From NCBI GenBank assembly GCA_040954595.2, contig CM082586.2, positions 11,904,001 to 11,968,000 of the forward strand: DNA of 64,000 bases, read 5' to 3'. The stretch comes from Balanoglossus misakiensis (Eukaryota > Hemichordata). How positions within the stretch are numbered: the stretch's first letter is position 1; every line of letters begins with the position of its first letter. A program made the translations under genes and the position numbers. The notes under the pieces were generated by a model, which was given only the letters and a program-made list of their open reading frames with translations, did not search any database and had not been told where the DNA came from. Below are positions 49,442 through 61,283 of the stretch, in pieces.

Positions 49442-50530
49442 ATACTCGAAATAAAAATTGCAAGGAGAAATTTCGCATTTATTTCCAGTGGCGGTTTGTT
49501 GAAATGGGCTAGTGTTTTGTTACGTAATGCCTTTCAGCGCATCACTTCGTGTAACACCTGGCTGAATACGAAGTGTGTGCTATTCATTCGAGCAAACCAA
49601 AAATATCTTACAATAGAAATGTTTAGCACAGCATTGCATTTCTTTGGGATACCTCATTCGTTGCTTTATTGCTTTGATAGTAAAATCCTTCCAATTTTAA
49701 TGTATGGAAGTGAAGTGTGGGGTTTCCACCAGGCCGACCAAATTGAAATAGTACACAATAAATGCTGTCGTTTTATTTTGAGATTGTATGGCAATGCGAC
49801 CACTCTCGCTGTTAGGGGTGAGCTGGGGCGTTTTACAATTCGTACATGTAGACTTGTAAGGATTATCAAATATTGGCTGCGCTTGCTTTCAATGCCACAG
49901 CAGCGTATTGTGCAAAAATGCTATATTTTCCAATATAAGGAAGCTGAAAAGAGTAAACCATGCTGGGCCTATGATGTTAAGACCTTGTTGTTTTCTTTTG
50001 GTATGGGCGAAGCTTGGCTTAATCAAGGTGTGGGTTGTGATGTTAACTTTATTAATTTATTTAAACAGAGATGTCGAGACATTGATATTCAGAATTGGTA
50101 TTCAAATTTACGTCTGTTTCCCAAAATGGACTGTTATCGTACTTTCAAAATGACCTTTGGGCAAGAGCATTACTTATCATGTATTGATAACGATTCACAT
50201 AGAGAAGCCATGTGTCGTTTTAGAGTTTCTGCGCATGCACTACGCATCGAATCAGATAGAAAATTACGTAACGAGCGCTCAGAAAGAATTTGTGTATATT
50301 GTAATTCTACAAGCATTGAAGACGAGTTCCACTTTAGTATGATGTGTCCTCTATATCAGGAGTTAAGGTCAAAATATATTCCAAGGTATTTTTACATAAA
50401 TCCTTCCTTTCAAAAATTTACCCAGCTTTAACAGTCTCAAAACACAACTATTGTACGCAATATTTCAAAATTTATCTACTATGCCATGGAGATGCGTTCC
50501 GAGACTGTTGAGGAACTTTCAACCGTGTAA
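49442..50530 (+). pseudogene. LINE reverse transcriptase, C-terminal fragment
   Basis: Open from 49442 to a TAA at 50429-50431, then open in the same frame to 50530; one nonsense codon thus divides it. PILMYGSEVWGFHQ and a Cys-His tail (CVYCNSTSIEDEFHFSMMC, then PLYQELR) are typical of the region after the RT core in many animal non-LTR retrotransposons. The catalytic core and endonuclease are missing, so the copy is 5'-truncated and dead. No start codon choice is meaningful. The 3' end probably lies near 50650 (CATATATATA). Confidence 0.8.
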
Positions 50531-53332
50531 TACTGATTGTACTTGTTTCTAGTTGAGTGTCCCTCTGTACTTTTCTTTGTATGACTTTTGTGATTACTAG
50601 GAGGCCGGAGGCCTACAGTATCCGAACAAATCACACATATATATAATTAGTTGCTTTACAGGTATGATTACTTTTATTGTACTTCCTTCACGAAGCTGCA
50701 CCGTCACAGTTCCATTTTATTAAAACAATATACGAATGTATAAACGGACAACGTGCTCCTTATCACAATCAACATCTTCGTCAAAACAAATTTACTTTAA
50801 AAAAGTAATAACAACAATAATAAAATTGATGATGAGAAGTAGGAGGGTGATTAAAAAAATATACAACTTAGCTAAAGTGCTTAGATGAGTTAATCAGATT
50901 TTCAAAGTCCATCTAAAAAAATCATGCTACCGTCCGCAATTCTGATTGGACGAGAGCTCAATCCAGCGATGCTAACATAGTCATATAGCACTGCTGGCAG
51001 TGCTAAAACGGGCCCCTGAACTAGCATGCGGCAGCACAAATGTGCGGTTAAACCACAGCCGCGCGTGTTTAAACCAACTAAATAAAACAAAAATACTGTT
51101 GAATTAATCGTTTTATTTTGGAACTGCTCTGTAGAAATATTTGTAACTTTGCCACGCGCGATGCCCGTCTTGTCACTTTTTGTCGTCTGCTTCATGTTTA
51201 ATGCTCGATCCCGGCCGCTCGTGTTTACATTCATCGTCGCCATGTTGGTTCACGATCGTAATTACTCTTTGTGACGCCGTCTCGGTAAGAAAATGACACT
51301 GATATGCCACAAAAACAATTGTTGATATAATAGCACTCGATTTGGGTACAATTTGCTCCATATAGACTCGCCTGACAGCTCGCGCTATATGTCTCGAATT
51401 GTACCCAAATCTCGTGTATACCCGCTTGGGAGTGGTCGTCGTGCATAATGACTGTGTAATTGCTCTCATGTACACAGAAAATAATTGAACACTTCACACT
51501 TCCACGCGATTGACAACTGTTTGAATGGCGTGGTTATTGTTTCCCAGGGAGGCTTCTGAAAAGCACTGAAACCAGATTTCTCCCAAAATCATCGTTGTTT
51601 CAAAAGCTCGTGTACTTTTTCGTCGATAACTTTATGTTGTGTGTGTTTATAAAGCCAACTACTGTCGTTGTGTGGTGTAATTCTTTATTCTTGGACCTGT
51701 TTGGGCCGATTTTCATAGAGCCAAGATCGTTGGTGTTGTCTGTTGTCAGTCAAACGGCATTAAGATTCGCCACTGATTTGGGGGGGTCTTTTATACCCCG
51801 CACCGGGGTTTAAAAATGTTCAATTAATTACATTTTCATTTTTTCATACGAAATCCTGAATTTTGGTACTTTGTATTTTCAAATTTAATCAATGTGTTAA
51901 TAAAGGTCCATCACCTCTAGCTCTGAAATATGTTGTCTTTCAAATATATTCTCTTAAATTCCCAATTATTTTTTGATTTCCAACTCACGATAATGTTGTT
52001 GCCGTTAAATGTGGCAAAAAATATATTGGTTTCAGAAACGCCAGAAAAGTTAAGTCATCTATATTCCATTGTGAATTTCCTGCCATTTTCAAAAATGTGC
52101 AAGTCATGTTACAAAGTACAGAGAAAACATTAAATTACATGTGTCCCGTTCATTGGTTGACATCAAATTGTTTTATCAAGATTGTAAAAATAAATTATTT
52201 CCATGTCAAATGTGTTTGTGGGTGTGCACATTAGTGTGGTGCCACATTACATGACTCCTTTTTGCATACAAGTATTAATGCAGTCATATTTGAGTGGGAT
52301 ACCCACCTGTTTTTTTGTTGTTGTTTTTTTAATTTATAAATGAATTTATAAGTGATGTATGATCTCACCTACATGATTAAATCATTTGAAATTTACAGTT
52401 TATGTGCCTTTAAACACATAATTTTGTTAACATACACTTGTTCAATTACCAGTGTTTTTTGAAGTTTTTATAAGTCTCAGTCTACATGTTCAGTAGTAGT
52501 ATATTTGCATGAAACTTTTTAAACATTTTTCCTTAGAGGCGGATCAATAATATATAGATAATATAGATTGACAGTGATGTACTTTTTGAGTTGAGTTTCC
52601 CATGGATTTGACGACAGATTTTATCATTTTCATTATATTATGCAAAAAATTAATTTTCATTGATCAGTCTCATAAGTTTGTGCATGGTGCATGCCATATT
52701 GAACAATTTTAAAGCATTTTAAGCATTTAATGAAACTTCAATGTTATTGAAATTGCTGTCATTATATTACCCTGGAGACTGAAAGTTTGTAGTGAATTTG
52801 ACTCTGTGTGTTCAAAATGATTACTGTGTATAACCATTAATAGATTTATGTTTTTAGCTATTTATCAAATTTGCAAAGACCGTTGTGAAATTGTTGCCTT
52901 CTCTATCATTTGTTGTTAATATTTTCTGTTAGATATCAGCTTCAAATGGAGTTCAAAATTTTAAATATCTTAAATACCATTTCTGAACATAAATTCCCAG
53001 GCATCTCCATACATCTGAATGGTATTACTTAAATTCTTGAAGTAATTTTAATAATTCCAAAATAAAACTTTAGAAAAAATGTGCAGAGTTCACTTGAGAG
53101 ATTTTTGGAGAGATTTCTGGAAGTTTTGTACAGATGACATTTATCTGTTCTTTTTGAGAAAACTAATGATTTTCAAAACTTTGCCTTGTACGTGTGAAAG
53201 GCACAACAACAGTGTGTGGAGTTGGCACTGCTTGGTCGCAATATCTTCATCAATACTCCCAAAAAATGTACAGATTGTGTGTCCTACTGATGCAGCTTGC
53301 AGCATACATGATGATCTGCCAGAAAAGTCCAA
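50531..53332. other. Unassigned AT-rich stretch
   Basis: No gene could be supported. On the minus strand a short frame starting ATGGCGACGATGAATG (51243) is locally CpG-rich but runs into AT-rich sequence without domain or splice support. An imperfect palindrome lies at 51336-51414 and a small stem ACCCCG/CGGGGT at about 51795. Confidence 0.45.
51336..51414. repeat. Imperfect palindrome, about 38-bp arms
   Basis: ACTCGATTTGGGTACAATT on the left mirrors AATTGTACCCAAATCTCGT on the right, with CCATATAG/CTATATG further in and a centre at GCCTGACAGC. Around five mismatches. Function unknown; possibly a small MITE. Confidence 0.7.
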
Positions 53333-56308
53333 AGATAGATAAATAGATGTTTATTTCACCAGGAAGATGCATTTGACATAACTGGTGCGGACCAGGGAAG
53401 TAGTTTTAGTGGAACTAGTCGTGTCCCTAAATACATACAAATCATTGAAACAATTAATATAATTGCCATTTCATATCACAGAACAATAGTTGGTAGTCAA
53501 ACAACGCGGTGACAAAATAAACAGGTTTATAACAGAGGTTAAATTAATCTATGCTCAATAGATACATTTTCAGAGAGCTTTTAAATAAATTCCTTGAATG
53601 AATTGATTTTATTTGTGTAGGAATTTCATTCCAATGCTTGGCAATAGAATAGTATAAATTATTTTGAGATGAAGTAAGTTTTACTTTGGGAAGCATAAAC
53701 TTATCAGTGGAGGCAAATCTTGTAGAATATTTGTGTGACACAAATGAAGCATAGCGATCTAGTGAGGGGGCATAATGCCTGCCTTTAGATCATACGCAAA
53801 AACACAAGTTTGAAATTTACAGAGTTTGTAAACATTAAGAATTCCAAGTTGCTGAAAAAGTGGTGCACTATGTGTATTGGGGCTAGAAAATGTTATAAGT
53901 CTTACAAGTCACTTTTGCAATTTGAAAATACAATCTAAATAGGTTTTATATGCATTTCCCCATATTTCGATACAATACATTATATGGGGAAGGATAAGAC
54001 AATTGTATAATAATAAAATTATAGACTTAGGGAGATAATGGCGTACATATGAAATAATACCGATTTTTGGCGAACCTTCTTAAAAATAATGTTGATGTGA
54101 GACTTCCAGGATAATGATGAGTCAAGAGTAACTCCAAGATAAACAGCAGATGAAACATTTTGTATTCGTAAATCAGAGACATATAAATCCCCTTCAGGCT
54201 TAAACTTCGCCTGGGCTGTTTTGAAAATAACATAGTTTGTTTTGTCAATATTAATAGTAAGTTTATTTGACTTACACCAGTTCTGTACTTTAGTTAGCTC
54301 AACATTCAGAGTGGCAAGATCGATTTTGTCCTGCTTATCTGAACAAAATAAATTGGTATCGTCAGCAAATAACCTGAATTGATAATAGTCTGAGGATCTG
54401 CTGATATCATTTATATATACTACAAAAAGAAGTGGACCTAGAATTGATCCCTGTGGAATCCCACAGGAGATCCTTTTTGCTTTTGAAGTACAATTATTGA
54501 CCTTGACATACTGCTGTCGGTCTTATATATAAGTCTTAAACCAATTAAGTGTGGATCCCCTAATCCCATGGTGGCATAGCTCAGCTAACAAAGTTGTGTG
54601 GTTAATCGTATCAAATGCCTTTTTAAAATCAATAAAGATACCAAATGCAACAAGACCGTTATCAATGTGCTTTGATATTTTTGTTGTGAGATCTGCTAAA
54701 GCTAACTTAGTACTATCTTTCTTACGAAATCCATATTGGCTGTTAGTGAGAATATCAATTGTTTTCAAAAAAAGAACACAGTTGCTTATTTACAATAGAC
54801 TCGTACAGCTTACTAATAAGGTTGGCAAGACAGAGATAGGTCTGTAATTTCCTATTTCATGAACACAACCCTTTTTAAAAATTGGTGTTACTCAGTGCCA
54901 TTTTCAGTTTCTCTGGAAAAATACCCTGTGACAAAGAAATATTAACAATATGAGCAAATGGTTCTGTAATATAACCCGCTGCTTCCTTCCTTTTGGATAT
55001 ATTTCATCAAAACCAGCAGCTTTACAATGGTCTAATAATTTAATTTCTCTGAGTATATCACCAGAATGCACAGGATGGAAAAAGAAAGAATTAAAATGAC
55101 GAATACCAAGGTAATCATTGAAATTAGCGCTACAATGTATTTGTGATGCTAGATTTTGTCCAATGTTGACAAAAAAAATTAAAAGCGTCAACTATATCAA
55201 TATTTTTAGTAACAAAATTCCCAGGGTTTTCGTCATCTTTTATTTTTTTGTGGAGCATTAACCTTTGAATTTTTGTTCAAGATTTCATTGATGACTTGCC
55301 ATTTTTGTGGTCCTTCCCAGAGGCTACAGACAGTTGCAATTTATCACAAAAATACTTCTTTTTTGCTCGTCGCATAAGTTTTGTTAACAGGTTGCGATAA
55401 AGTTTGTACTCTTGATGAATAGATGAGCTTGCAGAATGGCGTTTTGTTTTGGAGAACATATTATGCTTGTTTTTAATTGAGACCAGAAGTCATTTTTGAT
55501 CCATGGTTTCCGTAAGCGCTTACGCTGGTTTGAACACCGTTCGACTGGCATGTGTCTTGTTGCCATATCATGAAACAATTGTAGACAGTATTATAGGCAA
55601 CATTCGGATCATTAGAGTCGTAAACATCCTGCCAAGAAATATTTGCAAAGTCATTTTTATATGAAACTGGATCAAATGAAGAAAAATCACACTTGAAATC
55701 AATTGTTTCAACAGTGAACACATGACGTAAATCCTTAAAGATGGCAAAGATGGGATAATGGTCACTTATATCAGTTTGTACTGTCCCACTTTCAATGAAC
55801 TGGTTACGAAAATTTACATGGCAATGATCTATTAATGTGGAGGTGTGAGTAGTTGTCCTGTTCGGTACGTCCATGATTTGATAAAAATTATTACCACTAA
55901 GAGTAGTGATATATTCATTAAAGACAGTGTTATCGCCATCTATATTTATATTGAAATCCCCTTATAAAATGCATTTTTGTAGGTAATGCGTAGATTATCA
56001 AGACAATCTGATAAACTGGTTAAAAAATCCTGAGTAGGTGTATTTGGTCTGCGATATATGACACCTATGATGACCTTGCTTTTTCAAGTAGGATTTCAAC
56101 AAAGAGACATTCGCAATGTTGGAGAACAACTAAGTCTATTATAGGTATAGTATGATAACGACTCGTGTAAATAGAGACCAACACCTCCTCCTCTGGAAAC
56201 AGCTCTACATTTATGAACAAAGTTGTACGAAGGGAGGTTATATAATGATGCATCAACACCTGGGTCTAGCCATGTTTCACTGAGGGCAATGACAGAAAAT
56301 TCATCAAA
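53333..56308 (-). pseudogene. Decayed Jockey/CR1-like LINE (endonuclease + RT)
   Basis: Read on the minus strand from about 56308. Endonuclease motifs: VIALSETWLDPG (about 56265-56300), IGVIYRRPNTP (about 56035-56075), GDFNIN (about 55945), TLIDH and SDHYPI (55741-55795). Reverse transcriptase: IDFKKAFDTINH (about 54620), GIPQGSILGPLLF (about 54430-54467) and FADD (54358-54369). The C-terminal tail at 53544-53741 contains YYSIAKHWNEIPTQIKS. The 3' end is a short untranslated region closing in TCTATTTATCTATC at 53333. It carries many stops and frameshifts and its 5' end is cut by a repeat. It once copied its RNA by target-primed reverse transcription; it is dead now. Confidence 0.9.
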
Positions 56309-56928
56309 TAGTGCAGGAGCTTAACCCCACATTTTGGCATAATTGTGCACTTTGGGTTAAAAGCATAAAACTTGGTACACTTATGCATTGACCCATGGCG
56401 GCCATTTTCTGATATGGATCCAAAAGGACAGCGCCCTCTAGTGGCCAGAAACAGACATTCATACTTAAAAATTGTGCACTTTGGGTTAAAAGCATGAAAT
56501 TTGGTACAATTATTCATTGACCGATGGCGGACATTTTCCAATATGGATCCCAAAAGACAGCGCCCTCTAGTGGCTAGAAACTGACATTTACACTTTTCCC
56601 CCCATTAATGACACTTTTTGGGCAAGATTAACACTCAGAGACAGGAATGTTGGTTGTAAAACATGCTTGCTGCCATATAGTGCAGGAGCTTAACCCCACA
56701 TTTTGGCATAATTGTGCACTTTGGGTTAAAAGCATAAAACTTGGTACACTTATGCATTGACCCATGGCGGCCATTTTCTGATATGGATCCAAAATGACAG
56801 CGCCCTCTAGTGGCCAGAAACAGACATTCATACTTAAAAATTGTGCACTTTGGGTTAAAAGCATGAAATTTGGTACAATTATTCATTGACCCATGGCGGA
56901 CATTTTCCAATATGGATCCCAAAAGACC
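56309..56928. repeat. Arm-repeat element: two tandem arms of the TAGTGCAGG family
   Basis: Starts TAGTGCAGGAGCTTAACC at 56309 and again at 56677. Each arm contains about 128-bp units reading GTGCACTTTGGGTTAAAAGC ... CCATGGCGGCCATTTTC ... GCGCCCTCTAGTGGC. The first arm has two units and a tail (CATTAATGACACTTTTTGGG, ACATGCTTGCTGCCATA). The second is cut short at about 56928. It belongs to the same family as the foldback element at 61284-62429 and interrupts the 5' part of the LINE. Confidence 0.8.
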
Positions 56929-57104
56929 CCTAACCCAACTCAGTCGAGTTTTTTCAGCTTTTCGAAGTTCAGTCGAAGGCTTATCTTGATGTGGACAAAT
57001 AGTCTTTCACACCTTTGTAAATCCTCTGCCTGCAATGTGAAACAAGGCTTCCTTTGCTTTGACCGTGTACACTTAGGGCAACTTCTCGGGCACGCAGCCT
57101 TTTA
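56929..57104. other. Short unassigned gap
   Basis: No certain feature. On the minus strand it translates to protein-like pieces with one stop (AKEALFHIAGRGFTKV, then TICPHQDKPSTELRKAEK). This could be a remnant of a mobile-element ORF, perhaps the upstream part of the neighbouring LINE. Confidence 0.3.
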
Positions 57105-57901
57105 GGCTGCATTCACAAACACCTCTGGAGGGGGGCGGGGGAGAATTCATTTTTTTTTACCGCTAATTTTCACATGCCCCCTTCCGAACTGCCAATATTT
57201 TCAAATCCCCCCTTCCGAACTGCCAAAATTTTGAAATCCCCCCCCCCCATTTTCTTTCACAGAGCAAAACACATCACCTATCTATCTTGTAAAAAGAAAA
57301 ACAGCGCTCGCATGAAAAGAATTTGAAAGTGATGTTTCCCCTCATCAGTGGGTATTAAAACTGAACATTGTTTTAATTTTTTAAGTACATATATTTGTGT
57401 TCTGTGTAGGGAGACATTGTAAACCGAGAATTGAAGGGGGTGGGTTTGGGAGGGGGTGTCCCACTCCCACGTAAGAAAATTTTTTAAAATACAGAGCTCA
57501 AAGCTGCATTTTAATGAACCCGGCAAAAGCAAATTAACTCAACTACCGGTATGTTGGGGAGGACAAATTAAACCGTCGCTGCTCAAAGTTATCATGGGGT
57601 GGGGGCAAGTCCCCTGACCTGGGACACTAGATAAACCAGTCAATGATTGAAAGGTGTTGGTGAATTGAGGGGGTGGGTGTGTCCCCCTCCCACATTAGAA
57701 AATTTTGTAAAATAAAGGGCACGAAACTGCATTTTTGTGGACTCAAAATAAATATTTAGTCGTTAAAGTTTTCAAGTCCCCCCCTTTCAGTCCCTAAATT
57801 ATTTCAAATCCCCCCCTTACATACCCTCAATTTTTTCAAATCCCCCCCCCCTCAATTCTCCTGCCCCCCCCCCCTCTCCAGAGGTGTTTGTGAATGCAGC
57901 C
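57105..57901. mobile_element. PIF/Harbinger-like element, copy 3, with different termini
   Basis: TIRs of about 26 bp starting GGCTGCATTCACAAACACCT (57105) and the complement ending at 57901, flanked by TTA on both sides (57102-57104, 57902-57904). Its core matches copy 1 (AAAATTTTGTAAAATAAAGG, AAACTGCATTTTTGTGGACT, CACTAGATAAACCAG) although the TIRs are unrelated to those of copy 1. Subterminal C-rich repeats resemble copy 1 in layout. No transposase frame. Confidence 0.85.
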
Positions 57902-57904
57902 TTA

Positions 57905-59066
57905 TACCACCTTCCAGGCGCATTGCTGTACATATTTTCTACAATAATTTATTCAGAATGATTGTCCACTGTTCTCCACTGTCTATTGTTTTAGTTTCTC
58001 CCCTAATTATCACCTCCGAATTATTCATGCAGACCAAGTCAGTGCAGAGATTATGTAATCCAGGGCTGGTGAATTGTCCATGCGCAGTTATTCACACTGG
58101 TGTTGTGTCATAGCAGAGTTTATTTTGTCAAAGCCGTTCGATGCTAAGATGTGTTAATAACTGTCTAACCACCTCAGACAAGTAGACGTGCAGCAAATCC
58201 TAACTAACCTTTAACCACCACACAAAAACAACACTGGACACACAAGACAACACACAACACTATAGACACTTTGTGACAACAGCAAATGTTCTATACTGGA
58301 TATATTCTGACAGAGGTTTCGTATTTTACTTATATACACTAGAATATGCTGCAGAGTATGTATCGTGACAACTCTTTTGAGAAAAAAAAAAGAACAGCAA
58401 ATTTTGTTACGTGACAAATTATGAAACTTTAACACTTTGTTGTAGTAATCCAAACCCAAAGAACCTATGGCTAAGGCAGCTTAGTAAAAGTCTAATCCAT
58501 TTCGAATAAATATATTTTGTTATTTGACGTTATTTTGACCTAAATCGAACTTCAGCTAGGACTGGCGACTGTGTGATTTTGATTGGGTACCGAATGTTGT
58601 ATTCGACATCGACAGCTGACGACATGGTTTGCCACTAAACAACCTGATGATACATTTCATTCGTCCGTTTATACAGATTAATATTCTACAAACCGCGAAA
58701 CCTTCTCTTTTACCATCATATTTCCCGAATTGTACTTATACAGTTATTTATGAACAATTCCAGTTTACGACACATGGTGAAAAGATAAAATACTATTATT
58801 TTCGGTTATATATAACACACATGATTAACATATAAACAAATTAACATCTAACTTTCTAGGATGAAAGATTAACGTAATCGATAAGATTATATCTTTCATC
58901 TACATGTATGTATGTTTCAAAAGTTTCCCATTTGTGAGAAAATCTAAAATTTTCTGATTTTTTTTTACGTATTTACATTTCCAACCAAATGTCGATGATG
59001 TCTGAATAACACAAATTTTACACCAGCATGTCAAAAAACTTGGTAATATTAGTACACAACTGTGTA
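57905..59066. other. Unassigned AT-rich stretch
   Basis: No gene or repeat supported. It lies between the PIF-like element and the helicase relic; no continuation of the relic's coding sequence was found beyond its stop at 59067. Confidence 0.5.
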
Positions 59067-60970
59067 TCAGTGTATCTGGAACTGTAAGAAAGTCCAGAGA
59101 TTCTTTGTCTGGTACTCCAATTTCAACCGTTTATTGACTTTCTTATCAGTAGAGTACAGATAGTTTTTTATGTATTTTGAAATGCTTTCAATTTCTTTAC
59201 GAAGTGTCCACCCAGCCAAGTAGCGTATTTTTCCTCTGCCATCACCCCCGATTTCTTCTATATGTACGATATTTTGCGTCGCCTCAAGACTTCTTTTTTC
59301 TGCACGGGAAATAAGATCATTAATCTACAATGTTAGTTAGTAAGGTGAAGTATTCATCTTTCATACTGGTGATAGGGATACCAAAAAGGGATGCACCCTC
59401 TTCGATAAGCTGTGTTCGTTGCAGATATCGTGCAGTAAGCCAGCCATGCATGTTCTTGAAATCTGCTAGTATAAGCTTTACTTCTTCATTTTCTTCAATT
59501 CCTTTCTTTGTAGTACAAAATATCTTCAGCCATTGTATCTTTAGAAATAAAATAAACAGCTCTGGCATATCTTCTAATTTGTCAATCAGACAGTTCAAAC
59601 GCCCGGACAGTGAATCTTCCACTTCAGCAAATGGAGAAACATCTTTAAGTTCATGTAGGAATGTGTCTGCACTGGAGTCATGTGGGAGTTCTTCTAGCTC
59701 TCTGTGGCTTTTATCCATAAATGTCCCTCAAATCTATGGTAGTCTTGTCACTATCATCCGTGTCATATGTTGATTGTACATATGCCTCTCCATCATCATT
59801 TCTTATCATCTGGATATCTTCACTGCATACCATGTCACACTCTACGTCTTTGCTGCAACAGGCAATATCTTCTGGCGTTTCTTGACCCTGAATGCATAGT
59901 ATTTCATAGAAAGAAGATACTAGACTGTTGACTGGAAGCATCCTCTGTGGGGTAAAACTAAACAAGAGAACTGTATCTTTTGATTTTGCCCGTAAAAGTG
60001 ATACATATAATTGCCCTGGAACAAATTCGTTGCCTGCGTGTATGGCAACATTCTTGATCGTTTGTCCCTGACATTTATGTGCTATCATTGCCCAGCACAG
60101 CTTCAAATGGATTTGGCAGCGCCTTCCAATCCCAACTCCCTGTCGTTTTAAAAGTCCACGTTTGACGATGTACAGACACCTATATCAGGCTATCCTCAAA
60201 TGCTACAACAGGATTTCCATTTTCATCTATTCCTTTGAAAATGCCAGTGCTTCCATTGTGAAGGCTGTCACTGAGAATGTATACCAGCATCACAAGAGCA
60301 CCAACCTTTAGTAAGAGCTTGTTTGGTGCAATGGCACGCCTTTCCACTTGATGCACGTCCCCTTTATCAACTGCCTGGAAAACATGGCATTGTCCTGTTA
60401 ACTTATCAAGCTGACACATGTTGTGGAGGTTCACATCTGCATTATGAAAGTAGATGTAGGTTTGGTTTTCTGGGTTCAGCAGAGGCCGCTTCAAGGTGTT
60501 GAGGAAATCCAATGTACGAGGACTGCATTGACCGAGGCGGACACCATTCAAAGCTGGGAGGAACTCTTGCTGATTGTGTTGCTGTCTATAGATAGTTTTG
60601 AGGACAATGATGTGTCTGAAGGTTGTTTCCCATAATGGGGACTGGAATGAGTATTCTCCATCATCCACGTGGCTTGGTACTGGTGGTAATTGATGGAAGT
60701 CTCCAATTGCAATCACTTGGATACCACCAAACGATTGCTTGCCTTCTCTGCCCACTTTACTTAATATAGCAATGACACTGAACAGACGAGCACTTTCCAT
60801 AAAATTCATCAATTATGAGTACATCAACTTCTCTCAACTGTGTCGCAACATTCTCCTTTGCATTTTTGAGAATGTATTGAATTGCATGGTCAGCCAGCCC
60901 AATAAAAAACACTGTGAATTGAAAATCTGACACCAGGACGAAGATCTTTATTCACAAAGGTAAATGCCAG
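59067..60970 (-). pseudogene. PIF1-type DNA helicase relic with unknown C-terminal region
   Basis: Minus strand, several frames. From 60970: SIHS-like segment, then GLADHAIQYIL and LREVDVLIIDEF (Walker B) in one frame. A shift at about 60810 in a T run leads to a 60812-60180 frame with GDFHQLPPV (motif III) and later WETTFRHIIVLKTIYRQ. A second break at about 60180 leads to RCQIHLKLCWAMIAHKCQGQT (motif VI region), ending 59711. The frame 59718-59320 begins ATG within ATGGATAA, overlapping that stop. A last piece (59327-59067) contains GKIRYLAGWTLRKEIE. No Walker A was found. Such helicases occur as host genes and in Helitron and other large elements; which applies is unclear. Confidence 0.75.
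59320..59718 (-). CDS. 132-codon frame downstream of the helicase relic
   Basis: Starts with ATG at 59718 and overlaps the preceding frame's stop in ATGGATAA. It is acidic and leucine-rich, contains MPELFILFLKIQWLKIF (hydrophobic) and HGWLTARYLQRTQLIEEG, and I recognise no domain. It may be a separate product, or simply the continuation of the helicase protein after a one-base shift. The following segment (GRGKIRYLAGWTLRK) is again in another frame. It is listed because it is the longest undisturbed piece of the relic's 3' part. Confidence 0.35.
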   Translation of the reverse strand: MDKSHRELEELPHDSSADTFLHELKDVSPFAEVEDSLSGRLNCLIDKLEDMPELFILFLKIQWLKIFCTTKKGIEENEEVKLILADFKNMHGWLTARYLQRTQLIEEGASLFGIPITSMKDEYFTLLTNIVD

Positions 60971-61283
60971 AAGAAATGAATATGGATGGAAATACTTGTG
61001 GACGCAATATGGAAAAATCCTGACAAAGAAAGTCGACAGGTCACCAACTGTCTACATTCCGAATGAGGAAAGTCTCGCCAAAATCTGCTAGGCGTCCTTT
61101 AACTACTACATCATAGTGTACAAGCAAACTCATCATCGGCGAAACCACAGACCACTTCTTGCAAAATAACTATAATTGTAAGTCTTATACTTTGGACGAA
61201 TTTAATGCAAACGATTCCCTTCTAACACTGCAGTCATTTTCAACTCTTCATTTGAATAATAGATCGATCAGATGTCGCTTTTA
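60971..61283. other. Gap between helicase relic and foldback element
   Basis: Minus-strand translation gives short protein-like runs in changing frames (for example ADFGETFLIRNVDSW), possibly more of the helicase relic upstream of its recognisable motifs. This is not certain. Confidence 0.3.

Noticed and set aside
50902-51243. Minus-strand gene starting ATGGCGACGATG
   Set aside because: The first part is protein-like but the rest is AT-rich with no domain and no splice support.
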